Source: Neisseriaceae bacterium
GTDB lineage: Bacteria > Pseudomonadota > Gammaproteobacteria > Burkholderiales > Neisseriaceae
DNA: 12,499 bases
Direction: 5' to 3'
Assembly (NCBI GenBank): GCA_017446355.1
Contig: JAFSQZ010000183.1
Coordinates: 1 to 12,499 of the forward strand
The position numbers and the translations under genes were made by a program. The notes under the pieces were generated by a model. It did not search any database and was not told the origin of the DNA. It saw only the letters and a list, made by a program, of their open reading frames with translations. Within the stretch, counting starts at the first letter, position 1, and the number at the start of each line of letters is the position of its first letter. This document shows positions 1 through 6,777 of this stretch, piece after piece.

Positions 1-136
1 ACCTTTGCAAAACCCTACTTTGTACGATTCGTCATTTTGACCTTGAACGAAGTGAAAGGGAAAAATCTTTATAAAACAAAGAATAAGATTCTTCACTTTT
101 CTGCGAAAAGTTCAGAATGACAAGTTTTGCAAAGGT
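1..136. repeat. MITE-like intergenic repeat, copy 1
   Basis: The ends are perfect 13-bp inverted repeats: ACCTTTGCAAAAC at 1-13 and GTTTTGCAAAGGT at 124-136. A second inverted pair lies inside (GTCATTTTGA at 31-40 and TCAGAATGAC at 112-121, 9 of 10 matching). There is no coding capacity. A related copy in the opposite orientation lies at 6551-6666 and shares three blocks: attcgtcattttga (27-40), taagattcttc (84-94) and ctgcgaaaagttc (101-113). The element starts at base 1, so its left end could extend beyond the window. A full DUS (137-151) adjoins its right end. A non-autonomous mobile element is the likely nature, but no transposase or clear target duplication is visible. Confidence 0.65.
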
Positions 137-151
137 TTCAGGCTGCCTGAA
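137..151. repeat. DNA uptake sequence (full 15-mer)
   Basis: TTCAGGCTGCCTGAA directly abuts the right end of the repeat at 1-136. The 15-mer holds AGGCTGCCTGAA on one strand and AGGCAGCCTGAA on the other, so one site could in principle present both DUS dialects. Confidence 0.85.
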
Positions 152-170
152 CCCAGCAAAATGCCACTAT

Positions 171-240
171 GTCATTGTGAGCCATAAGAAACGGCGTGGC
201 GTTTCTTACGACAAAGCGTTTGCCACAATAACTCAATGAC
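171..240. repeat. 70-bp palindromic element at the 3' end of the lipoprotein gene
   Basis: Ends are GTCATTG (171-177) and CAATGAC (234-240), a perfect 7-bp inverted pair. The interior has a 9-bp stem, TAAGAAACG (185-193) with CGTTTCTTA (200-208), around a six-base loop. The element overlaps the last codons and stop of the lipoprotein gene (stop at 233-235), so it appears to supply the end of that reading frame. On the minus strand no T-run follows the inner stem, so a simple intrinsic terminator is not well supported. Confidence 0.5.
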
Positions 241-916
241 TTCTTGATTCACCAATGGCAACAGCTGCCCAAACAGGTATAGACAACACCGCCCCCACCA
301 CAGCAACAGGAACCATTGCAATATTTTTTACCGTTTCACCCATCGCAAACGTTTTTTTATGTTCAGCATAAGAAAGTTTTATAGGAACCACTTGTTCAAA
401 GTGATACTGTGGCGTAGTGTTTTTGGGTGAACCATAAACTTGACCACGAGCCGTCAAACATTGTGAATATTCATTATTTCCACTAGTAAAAGGTAGGAAA
501 GATAGAGAAGTGAGTTTGTCAATTTCTTTGGGATTAGTTGTTTGGTAGCGCAAACAAAATTGGCTATTAAAATAAGTATTTTTAATGTTTTGATTTTTCG
601 TACCAATAATAATCGGTATATAAGACAATTCTTGCTGATTTTTCTCATCAAAAATACGATAACGTTGACTTAAATCTGCATTTAAAATATTGGAAAAAGT
701 TTTCGCATCATTATTTTGCAAAACATACCAATATTTATCGCCCATCATCATCAACGTACCTGCCTGAAAATCTTCCACTTTCTCTGGCAAGACTCCAAAA
801 GCATAAACATTATCTTGTCCCACATCGTGTATTATCTGATGAAAATCATACGCACACGCACCAACAGACAAGATGCTCGCTAAACTTATCGCGCGAATAA
901 TATTTTTGAAGAACAT
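233..916 (-). CDS. Putative lipoprotein of unknown function
   Basis: I do not recognise the family of this 227-residue protein. A short N-terminal signal (K4, R8, then a hydrophobic stretch) leads to the lipobox V-G-A-C, placing the acylated cysteine at residue 21; export and lipid anchoring are inferred from this. The middle is polar, with only two more cysteines (C121, C153). Residues about 198-221 are strongly hydrophobic and Ala/Val-rich, enough for a membrane helix, followed by a short polar tail ESRSH. A lipoprotein with a second C-terminal hydrophobic segment is unusual. The ATG at 914-916 follows AGGAG at about 924-928 with good spacing. The gene stands alone, and its stop lies inside the palindromic element at 171-240, so the original C-terminus may have been slightly different. 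Confidence 0.8.
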   Translation of the reverse strand: MFFKNIIRAISLASILSVGACAYDFHQIIHDVGQDNVYAFGVLPEKVEDFQAGTLMMMGDKYWYVLQNNDAKTFSNILNADLSQRYRIFDEKNQQELSYIPIIIGTKNQNIKNTYFNSQFCLRYQTTNPKEIDKLTSLSFLPFTSGNNEYSQCLTARGQVYGSPKNTTPQYHFEQVVPIKLSYAEHKKTFAMGETVKNIAMVPVAVVGAVLSIPVWAAVAIGESRSH

Positions 917-1031
917 TATTTACTCCTAGTAGAGATGATATGACTGATAACTTGATTTTTTTGCTACGTGTTTTTAGAAATAGTTATTGTTGTGCTGCAC
1001 ATAGTAAACGATACATTTCGTAGGAAAAGTT

Positions 1032-1046
1032 TTCAGGCAGCCTGAA
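1032..1046. repeat. DNA uptake sequence (full 15-mer)
   Basis: TTCAGGCAGCCTGAA lies about 115 bases upstream of the lipoprotein start and is not part of a hairpin. Confidence 0.85.
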
Positions 1047-1079
1047 AAGACTTAAAAACCATGGCGTTTTATGTAAAAA

Positions 1080-1259
1080 AAGTGTCAGATAGCCTTCGTT
1101 GCGGCAAAGGGAGTCGATAGTAGATCTAACTTAAACCTATCGTTTATGCTATCGTTTATGAACTTCTAAACAACTTAGCGAGTCCTTAATATGTTTCTGT
1201 GCGACAAGGATTCATTAAATCACACAAAACCATTTGGCAGGATTTACTATCCGACACTT
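1080..1259. repeat. Possible degenerate inverted-repeat element
   Basis: AAGTGTCAGATA (1080-1091) and TATCCGACACTT (1248-1259) are inverted copies matching at 11 of 12 positions. They bound 180 bp with no intact gene. This could be the remains of a small insertion element, but there is no recognisable transposase and no flanking duplication, so chance similarity is possible. Confidence 0.3.
1137..1160. repeat. Tandem 12-mer duplication
   Basis: CTATCGTTTATG occurs twice back to back (1137-1148 and 1149-1160) without mismatch, in noncoding DNA. It may be a recent replication-slippage duplication. Confidence 0.8.
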
Positions 1260-1357
1260 AAAAACGCTAACCCACATTTCATCTTTATTTTTCCATTAGA
1301 TAAAGCGTGGCATCGTATCTCATTCAAGAGATAAATGAAGTATTAAAACGTTTATGA

Positions 1358-1909
1358 TTAGTCTTTAAATGCTTCAATTTGAATTTTGATTTTTGCTTCT
1401 GCTGGTGCTTTAAAACCCCATTCAGTAGGATTGATTTTGGCTTTAAAATCACCACCGCAAGCTTCTTTATTTGCCATTTTGTTGTGGTAGCAGTTGAATT
1501 TTGTAGCGGTTAAAGTAACGGGTTTGGTTTGTCCTAACATTGTTAATTCGCCAGTTATAAATTTTACCTTATCGCCATCAAATACAAATTGTTTGGACAC
1601 AAAACGCATTTCAGGAAATTTAATGGCATCAAAAAAACCAGGGTGTTCACCTAAAATGTGTTTATCAAAATCAGGATTGCCTGTGTTCATTTTGCTCATA
1701 GGGATAGTAATATCCACTGCACCTGTTTTTTTAGCGGCATCAAACTGCACTTTGCCTTCTAACATAAAAAAACCACCAATATTGGTACTGGTTTCGTTAT
1801 GATCCGCTGCAAAACGAGCGTTGGTATGATGTGGATCAATGGTGTAGGTTGCTGCATTTGCTACGCCAATGGTGCTGAATAATAAAGTAGCTGCTAATAG
1901 TTTTTTCAT
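1358..1909 (-). CDS. YceI-family periplasmic protein
   Basis: This 183-residue secreted protein belongs to the YceI family, lipocalin-like beta barrels that bind isoprenoid-type lipids; the ligand here is unknown. Residues 1-19 are a clear Sec signal peptide with cleavage after A-N-A. The mature part begins with the family pattern YTIDPHHTNARF (22-33), followed by GFFDAIKFPEMRF (91-103) and GELTMLGQTKPVTL (120-133), all typical of YceI. C140 and C151 could form a disulfide in the periplasm. The length is normal for the family. The ATG at 1907-1909 is preceded by AGGAG with about seven bases of spacing. The gene has its own upstream gap and sits beyond the acnB terminator, so it is probably transcribed separately. 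The specific gene name is not certain. Confidence 0.93.
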   Translation of the reverse strand: MKKLLAATLLFSTIGVANAATYTIDPHHTNARFAADHNETSTNIGGFFMLEGKVQFDAAKKTGAVDITIPMSKMNTGNPDFDKHILGEHPGFFDAIKFPEMRFVSKQFVFDGDKVKFITGELTMLGQTKPVTLTATKFNCYHNKMANKEACGGDFKAKINPTEWGFKAPAEAKIKIQIEAFKD

Positions 1910-2025
1910 TTTAAACTCCTGTTCATAAAAAAATCATTGTCTTTAATGTTAAGCACAATGTAATGAAAAAAGATACTGCTATTTTGTTGAGTGGGAAAGA
2001 AAATTTTGAATCTATATTAAAGTAA

Positions 2026-2061
2026 AGCTGCCTGAAAATCAATAATGGTTTTCAGGCAGCT
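2026..2061 (-). terminator. DUS-derived terminator of acnB
   Basis: AGCTGCCTGAAAA (2026-2038) and TTTTCAGGCAGCT (2049-2061) form a perfect 13-bp stem with a ten-base loop, starting about 20 bases past the acnB stop. Read on the minus strand, it is followed by a T-rich stretch (TTTACTTTAAT). Each arm is a slightly degenerate DUS; paired DUS acting as terminators are well known in Neisseriaceae. Confidence 0.8.
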
Positions 2062-2081
2062 GTTTTATGAAATGACTTTAA

Positions 2082-4673
2082 TTATTTGTTACTGTCTAAT
2101 TGTTCAGCAACATCGTTATATTCTTTGATTTGATTAAAGTTCATATAACGATAAATTTTGTCGCCATTTTCATTGATGATACCAATATTGGCTTGATATT
2201 CTTCAAGGCTTGGAATATGACCGAGTTTAGAGCAGATGGCTGCTAATTCGGCAGAACCCAAGAATACATTGGTGTTTTTACCTAAACGGTTCGGGAAGTT
2301 GCGTGTTGAAGTAGAAATCACGGTTGCCCCTTCGCGAACTTGTGCTTGGTTACCCATACATAATGAACAGCCTGGCATTTCCATACGTGCACCTGCGCGA
2401 CCGAGTACGCCGTAGTGTCCTTCGTCTGACAATTGACGTGCGTCCATTTTGGTTGGTGGCGCAAGCCATAGGCGAACAGGAATATCGGTTTTACCAGTCA
2501 ATAATGTTGATGCAGCACGGAAGTGTCCGATGTTGGTCATACAAGAACCAATGAAGACTTCATCAATTTTAGTGCCTGATTTTTCAGACATAAAGCATAC
2601 GTCATCTGGGTCATTTGGACAAGCGATGATAGGCTCTTTGATTTCGTCCATATTGATTTCAATCACAGCCGCGTATTCAGCGTTGGCATCTGCTTTAAGC
2701 AGTTGTGGATTAGCTAACCATTCTTCCATCGCTTTGATACGACGCTCTAAAGTGCGTGGATCTTTGTAGCCATTGGCAATCATATTTTTCATCAACACGA
2801 TATTAGATTGCATATATTCAATGATAGGCTCTTTGTTTAATTGAACAGTACAACCCGCAGCGGAACGCTCCGCAGAAGCATCGGTTAATTCAAATGCTTG
2901 TTCTACTTTCAAATCAGGCAAACCTTCAATTTCCAAAATGCGACCAGAGAAAATGTTTTTCTTGCCTGCTTTGGCAACGGTTAATAAGCCTTGTTTGATG
3001 GCATAGAATGGAATAGCATTCACTAAATCGCGTAAGGTGATACCTGGTTGCAATTTGCCAGAGAAACGTACCAATACTGATTCAGGCATATCTAATGGCA
3101 TTACACCTGTTGCGGCAGCAAATGCTACCAAACCAGAACCTGCTGGGAATGAAATACCAATTGGGAAGCGAGTGTGTGAGTCGCCACCAGTACCCACAGT
3201 ATCAGGCAATAATAAGCGATTTAACCAAGAGTGAATCACGCCATCACCAGGACGTAAAGCAACACCACCGCGACTAGACATAAATTCAGGCAGCTCTTTG
3301 TGTGTACGCACGTCTACTGGTTTTGGATAAGCAGCAGTGTGGCAGAAAGATTGCATCACCAAATCAGCAGTAAAGCCCAAGCAAGCCAAATCTTTTAATT
3401 CATCACGAGTCATTGGACCAGTAGTATCTTGTGAACCTACTGTAGTCATACGTGGTTCACAGTAAGTTCCTGGACGAACACCTTGACCTTCTGGTAAACC
3501 GCAAGCACGACCAACCATTTTTTGTGCCAAAGTGAAGCCAGCGTTAGATGCTGCTGGGGCTTGTGGTAAACGGAATTTATCAGAAGCGGGTAAACCCAAA
3601 GCTTCACGTGCTTTGGCAGTTAAGCTGCGACCAATAATTAAGTTGATGCGACCGCCTGCCTGAACTTCATCTAGCAATACTTGTGATTTCAATTCAAATT
3701 CAGCAACGGTTTCACCGTTTTTCACAATTTTGCCTTCGTAAGGTAGAATGTCTACGACATCGCCCATTTTTAGAGCAGATACATCTACTTCAATAGGCAA
3801 TGCACCTGAATCTTCTTGGGTGTTGAAGAAAATAGGTGCAATTTTGCCACCTAAACATACACCACCGAAACGTTTGTTAGGAACAAAAGGAATGTCTTCA
3901 CCAGTGTGCCAAATTACAGAGTTGGTTGCCGATTTACGTGATGAACCAGTACCCACCACATCGCCAACGTAAGCTACTAAATGACCTTTTTGTTTCAATT
4001 CTTCCAATTTTTTGATAGGACCGATTTCACCAGCTTTATCAGGAGTAATGCCGTCGCGAGGGTTCTTCAACATAGCCAATGCGTGCAAAGGAATGTCAGG
4101 ACGAGACCAAGCATCAGGCGCAGGTGATAAATCATCGGTATTGGTTTCACCGTCTACTTTAAAAACAGTTACTGTGATTTTTTCAGGAACAGCAGGACGG
4201 CTGGTAAACCATTCAGCATCGGCCCAAGATTGAATCACTTCTTTTGCGTAAGCATTGCCTTTATTGGCTTTTTCTTGCACATCGTAGAAGTTGTCAAACA
4301 TCAACAAAGTGTGTTTTAAACCGTTTGCTGCGATAGGAGCGAGTTTTTCGTTGTCCAATAAATCAATCAATACTTGAATATTGTAGCCACCGAGCATAGT
4401 ACCCAATAATTCGGTTGCTTTTTCAGGAGAAACCAAAGGGCTGGTTACGCTACCGTCAGCAATAGCGGCTAAAAAAGAGGCTTTTACTTTTGCTGCATCA
4501 TCAACGCCAGCAGGAATACGGTTGGTTAATAAATCCAATAAAAATTCACCTTCGCCAGCAGGTGGATTTTTGAGCAAATCAGCCAAATCGGCGGTTTGTT
4601 GCGCAGTTAAAGGCAAAGGAGGAATGCCTTGTGCAGCGCGTTCTGCGGCGGCTTTGCGATAAGTTTCTAACAT
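2082..4673 (-). CDS. acnB: Aconitate hydratase B (bifunctional aconitase / 2-methylisocitrate dehydratase)
   Basis: Cytoplasmic TCA-cycle enzyme that interconverts citrate and isocitrate through cis-aconitate; AcnB proteins often also dehydrate or hydrate 2-methylcitrate-pathway intermediates. The 863 residues match the usual AcnB length. The N-terminus has the AcnB-specific HEAT-like domain (about 1-160, beginning MLETYRKAAAERAA), followed by the swivel domain (about 165-370) and the catalytic core. The 4Fe-4S ligands are C711 (GSCMTN), C769 and C772 (PGCSLCMGN), essentially the positions known in E. coli AcnB. VGTGGDSHTRFP (493-504) is another conserved active-site region. The ATG at 4671-4673 follows AAGGA with about nine bases of spacing. 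It is a single gene with long noncoding DNA upstream and a strong hairpin downstream. No truncation or frame disruption is seen. Confidence 0.98.
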   Translation of the reverse strand: MLETYRKAAAERAAQGIPPLPLTAQQTADLADLLKNPPAGEGEFLLDLLTNRIPAGVDDAAKVKASFLAAIADGSVTSPLVSPEKATELLGTMLGGYNIQVLIDLLDNEKLAPIAANGLKHTLLMFDNFYDVQEKANKGNAYAKEVIQSWADAEWFTSRPAVPEKITVTVFKVDGETNTDDLSPAPDAWSRPDIPLHALAMLKNPRDGITPDKAGEIGPIKKLEELKQKGHLVAYVGDVVGTGSSRKSATNSVIWHTGEDIPFVPNKRFGGVCLGGKIAPIFFNTQEDSGALPIEVDVSALKMGDVVDILPYEGKIVKNGETVAEFELKSQVLLDEVQAGGRINLIIGRSLTAKAREALGLPASDKFRLPQAPAASNAGFTLAQKMVGRACGLPEGQGVRPGTYCEPRMTTVGSQDTTGPMTRDELKDLACLGFTADLVMQSFCHTAAYPKPVDVRTHKELPEFMSSRGGVALRPGDGVIHSWLNRLLLPDTVGTGGDSHTRFPIGISFPAGSGLVAFAAATGVMPLDMPESVLVRFSGKLQPGITLRDLVNAIPFYAIKQGLLTVAKAGKKNIFSGRILEIEGLPDLKVEQAFELTDASAERSAAGCTVQLNKEPIIEYMQSNIVLMKNMIANGYKDPRTLERRIKAMEEWLANPQLLKADANAEYAAVIEINMDEIKEPIIACPNDPDDVCFMSEKSGTKIDEVFIGSCMTNIGHFRAASTLLTGKTDIPVRLWLAPPTKMDARQLSDEGHYGVLGRAGARMEMPGCSLCMGNQAQVREGATVISTSTRNFPNRLGKNTNVFLGSAELAAICSKLGHIPSLEEYQANIGIINENGDKIYRYMNFNQIKEYNDVAEQLDSNK

Positions 4674-5140
4674 AGTTATTGTTCCTTATGGTGAGCGTCT
4701 ACTTGATGCAGACTGAAAAGTGTTTTTCTTCTTGAACGTGAACTTGAAATAACACAAAATGATACACGGTTACGTTGGTCGTGTAACTATGCGTAATTCA
4801 ACCGCGCATCATAAACCAAAATGACAAATTTTTCCACTATTAACGACGTATATTCAGGCAGCTACGAATTTCTACACACCATTCAAATGATATGTTTTTC
4901 AAAAACTTTCTTTTGATGGTTCACTTGAAACTTTAATCTACCCTGCCTGAAATATTACCGTGTCATTACGAAGACTGCGTAAGTGGTTGTAGTCATCTTT
5001 TAAATATTTTGGTTACTTAAAACAAATGGTTTCAGTTTAAATGGGGAGATTACAAACCTAAACTTTGTTTAGGCTTGTCATAACGGTTTCTTTATCTTTC
5101 GTTACAACGATGGTTTTTGTTGGTCTTAATTTTTATTTTC
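4674..5140. other. Gene-free stretch upstream of acnB
   Basis: This 467-bp stretch must hold the acnB promoter and leader, but I could not pick a convincing sigma-70 pair. Visible structure: a small inverted pair TACACG (4763-4768) with CGTGTA (4780-4785) in the acnB leader region; a degenerate DUS half-site near 4853; another near 4925-4936; and a long hairpin at 5052-5078. No gene, RNA gene or recognised riboswitch was found. Confidence 0.6.
5052..5078. terminator. Hairpin downstream of ygfZ, possible terminator
   Basis: ACAAACCTAAAC (5052-5063), loop TTT, and GTTTAGGCTTGT (5067-5078) form a 12-bp stem with a single mismatch, 63-89 bases beyond the ygfZ stop. No uninterrupted T-run follows on the minus strand, so termination is only a possibility. 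It could also be a transcript-stabilising hairpin. Confidence 0.4.
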
Positions 5141-5974
5141 TTACTCTTGTTCAAAGAAGAAATGATGCACAATAAAAGCATTGCCTTCTTCATCTTGCAA
5201 GGGTTCTTTTGCCATACTGTGTTTTAATACGAGTAAATGCCAGTTGTTGCAACTATTGATGATTTCGCCTGCTTCTTCTTGTTGTTGATTGTAGATTTTG
5301 CTGTTGGTGTTTAGGGTTTTGCTGTGTTTGGCGATTGCTAAACCACGTTTAACTTGCCCAAGATATTGGGCGCGTGCGATGATTTCTTGTCCAACATAGC
5401 AGCCTTTGCGAAAGTGAATGGCTCCGATGTTGTGTTGATTCAGCATTTGCGCGACCCACGCACCACTGGTTTTCGCGCTTATCCATAGATAGCCGCTTTG
5501 AATTTCGTGTTGTTGCCAGCGTTGTTCGTATTCTGGTTGATAAATGGGTAATTGTTCTTTTGGTGCGATGTTCAGGCAGCCTGAATGGGGTAGGTGAATG
5601 TTGTTTTCTTGGTCTATGGGAAAATTTAATGTTGCTTGATTGGGTAATATGGGTTGTGCATTGTTTTTCAGGCTGCCTGAAACACCCCAATCATCTAGCA
5701 TTTCTATTTGTACTTTGCTGCGCAGTATGAACATTTTTAGGCGTTTGGCGATGCTTTCTGCTAAATCTTTTGCGATGATGATAAACAGTGCGTTGTTTTG
5801 GTGGGCAATAATCATATTGGCAAGTACGCGTCCTTGTGGTGTGTTGTAGGTGGCGTAACAAGCTTGATTTTCTGCTAGGTTTTTGATGTCATTGGAGAGT
5901 TGTCCGTTTAGAAATGTGGCTTTGTCTTCGCCTGTTACGCGAAGAATGCTGAAAAAGGGGAGTGCGGTTTGCAT
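5141..5974 (-). CDS. ygfZ: YgfZ/GcvT-like folate-binding Fe-S maintenance protein
   Basis: YgfZ proteins resemble the T-protein of the glycine cleavage system, bind tetrahydrofolate, and support assembly or repair of iron-sulfur enzymes. The diagnostic motif KGCYVGQE spans residues 190-197, with the conserved cysteine at 192. The N-terminal GcvT-like part includes FLNGQLSNDI (21-30) and TYNTPQGRVLA (42-52). At 277 residues it is shorter than E. coli YgfZ (about 326), within the range of short homologues. The ATG at 5972-5974 has AAGGA upstream. It lies 36 bases after the DUF456 gene on the same strand, so the two probably form an operon. Two full DUS lie inside the gene as an inverted pair, read in frame as SGSLK (about 100-104) and SGCLN (about 131-135), apparently in a variable loop. 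Confidence 0.9.
   Translation of the reverse strand: MQTALPFFSILRVTGEDKATFLNGQLSNDIKNLAENQACYATYNTPQGRVLANMIIAHQNNALFIIIAKDLAESIAKRLKMFILRSKVQIEMLDDWGVSGSLKNNAQPILPNQATLNFPIDQENNIHLPHSGCLNIAPKEQLPIYQPEYEQRWQQHEIQSGYLWISAKTSGAWVAQMLNQHNIGAIHFRKGCYVGQEIIARAQYLGQVKRGLAIAKHSKTLNTNSKIYNQQQEEAGEIINSCNNWHLLVLKHSMAKEPLQDEEGNAFIVHHFFFEQE
5571..5585. repeat. DNA uptake sequence inside ygfZ
   Basis: TTCAGGCAGCCTGAA within the coding region; read on the minus strand it encodes the SGCLN stretch of YgfZ. Confidence 0.85.
5667..5681. repeat. Second DNA uptake sequence inside ygfZ
   Basis: TTCAGGCTGCCTGAA, 81 bases from and inverted relative to the copy at 5571-5585; it encodes the SGSLK stretch. Confidence 0.85.
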
Positions 5975-6010
5975 AAGTTTTTCCTTTTGATGTTGTTGAT
6001 GTTGCGTGTT

Positions 6011-6502
6011 TTATGCTATCCAGTGGCTGATGTATTGCACAATAATAATAAGAACAATGGTTAGGGCAACGCTGACTTTGGCAATGGTGCCAATAATAAA
6101 GCCGATAAATGTGCCGATGCCAACTTTGCCTGCGAGTAATAAGTCTTCTTTATCAATAAATTCACCAATGACTGCACCTAAAAGTGGTCCTAAAACCAGC
6201 CCTGCTAATCCAAAAAAGATGCCTACAATACCACCAATAAATGCGCCCCAAAGCGCGGTTTTGCTTGCGCCTGTGTATTTTGCACCCAGTAAACCTGCAA
6301 CAAAGTCCATTGCCATACCAAATAAGGTGATAAGCAGTATCACGATGATGGAAAATGAACCGATGATTTGGTAGTCATTGATGTGTGCTAATAACCACGC
6401 GCCTGCGAACATAAAGGGTAATCCTGGTAAAGCAGGAAAAATGGTACCTGCTGCACCAAGTAGCACCAATAACCATGCAGAGAGAGTGAGTACGATGTTC
6501 AT
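6011..6502 (-). CDS. DUF456-family inner membrane protein
   Basis: This 163-residue, highly hydrophobic protein has glycine-rich helices throughout and is expected in the inner membrane. Typical DUF456 features are the PALPGLP turn (23-29) after the first helix, the D..AG..GAK..GASK stretch (66-81), and GLVLGPLLGAVIGEF (101-115), followed by a charged loop IDKED (116-120) and a final pair of helices (about 125-160). The biochemical role of the family is unknown; the Gly-zipper patterns suggest tight helix packing. The ATG at 6500-6502 has only a weak purine-rich stretch upstream. The neighbour ygfZ starts 36 bases after the stop, suggesting co-transcription. No alternative start fits better, because the first helix begins right after it. 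Confidence 0.9.
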   Translation of the reverse strand: MNIVLTLSAWLLVLLGAAGTIFPALPGLPFMFAGAWLLAHINDYQIIGSFSIIVILLITLFGMAMDFVAGLLGAKYTGASKTALWGAFIGGIVGIFFGLAGLVLGPLLGAVIGEFIDKEDLLLAGKVGIGTFIGFIIGTIAKVSVALTIVLIIIVQYISHWIA

Positions 6503-6550
6503 ATTGTTTTTCTAATCATTAAAAGGTTTCAGGCTGCCTGTAAAAGATTG

Positions 6551-6666
6551 CTACAAAACGTGTTATTCGGAACTTTTCGCAGGAAAGCGAAGAATCTTAC
6601 TTTTGTTTTATAAGGATTTTTCGCTTGCGTTCAAAATGACGAATGGTGAAAAGTTGGGTTTTGTAG
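6551..6666. repeat. MITE-like intergenic repeat, copy 2 (inverted relative to copy 1)
   Basis: Bounded by CTACAAAAC (6551-6559) and GTTTTGTAG (6658-6666), a perfect 9-bp inverted pair. Its reverse complement follows copy 1 (1-136) with shared blocks at 6631-6644, 6589-6599 and 6570-6582. The outermost bases differ (CTACAAAAC here, ACCTTTGCAAAAC there), so either the ends have drifted together or the two copies belong to subfamilies. It lies between the end of the oxidoreductase locus and the DUF456 gene. A near-complete DUS (6528-6540) flanks it, as a full DUS flanks copy 1. Confidence 0.65.
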
Positions 6667-6718
6667 ACGTTTTTGTAATGTTTTTAATGGATAGCGAATT
6701 GGGGCATATGCATTCATT

Positions 6719-6755
6719 GCAGCCTGAAAGGGTGTTTTTATTTCTTTCAGGCTGC
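6719..6755 (-). terminator. DUS-type hairpin after the oxidoreductase locus
   Basis: GCAGCCTGAAAG (6719-6730) pairs perfectly with CTTTCAGGCTGC (6744-6755) over 12 bp with a 13-base loop, 23 bases past the end of the oxidoreductase frame. The right arm is part of a full DUS. On the minus strand no T-run follows, so efficiency as an intrinsic terminator is uncertain; the plus-strand side is more T-rich. Confidence 0.6.
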
Positions 6756-6760
6756 CTGAA
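6746..6760. repeat. DNA uptake sequence in the hairpin downstream of the oxidoreductase
   Basis: TTCAGGCTGCCTGAA overlaps the right arm of the hairpin at 6719-6755; the left arm is a partial inverted copy. Confidence 0.85.
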
Positions 6761-6777
6761 TGTTTTAATTTGCTGTT

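Larger units (their letters stand above)
917..1357. other. Gene-free stretch between yceI and the lipoprotein gene
   Basis: No convincing gene. It contains the Shine-Dalgarno of the lipoprotein gene (about 924-928), a full DUS at 1032-1046, a 12-bp inverted pair at 1080-1091/1248-1259, and a perfect tandem duplication of a 12-mer at 1137-1160. A 47-codon frame (1191-1334) exists without a ribosome-binding site. No RNA gene was recognised. Confidence 0.6.

Noticed and set aside
1191..1334. 47-codon frame upstream of the lipoprotein gene (MFLCDKDSLN...)
   Set aside because: No Shine-Dalgarno, no recognisable motif, and it overlaps the right end of the inverted-repeat element; not enough to call a gene.
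2449..2769. 106-codon plus-strand frame inside acnB
   Set aside because: It is the antisense shadow of the aconitase active-site region.
5349..5690. 113-codon minus-strand frame overlapping ygfZ
   Set aside because: It is in another frame of the same strand as ygfZ, whose KGCYVGQE motif fixes the true frame.
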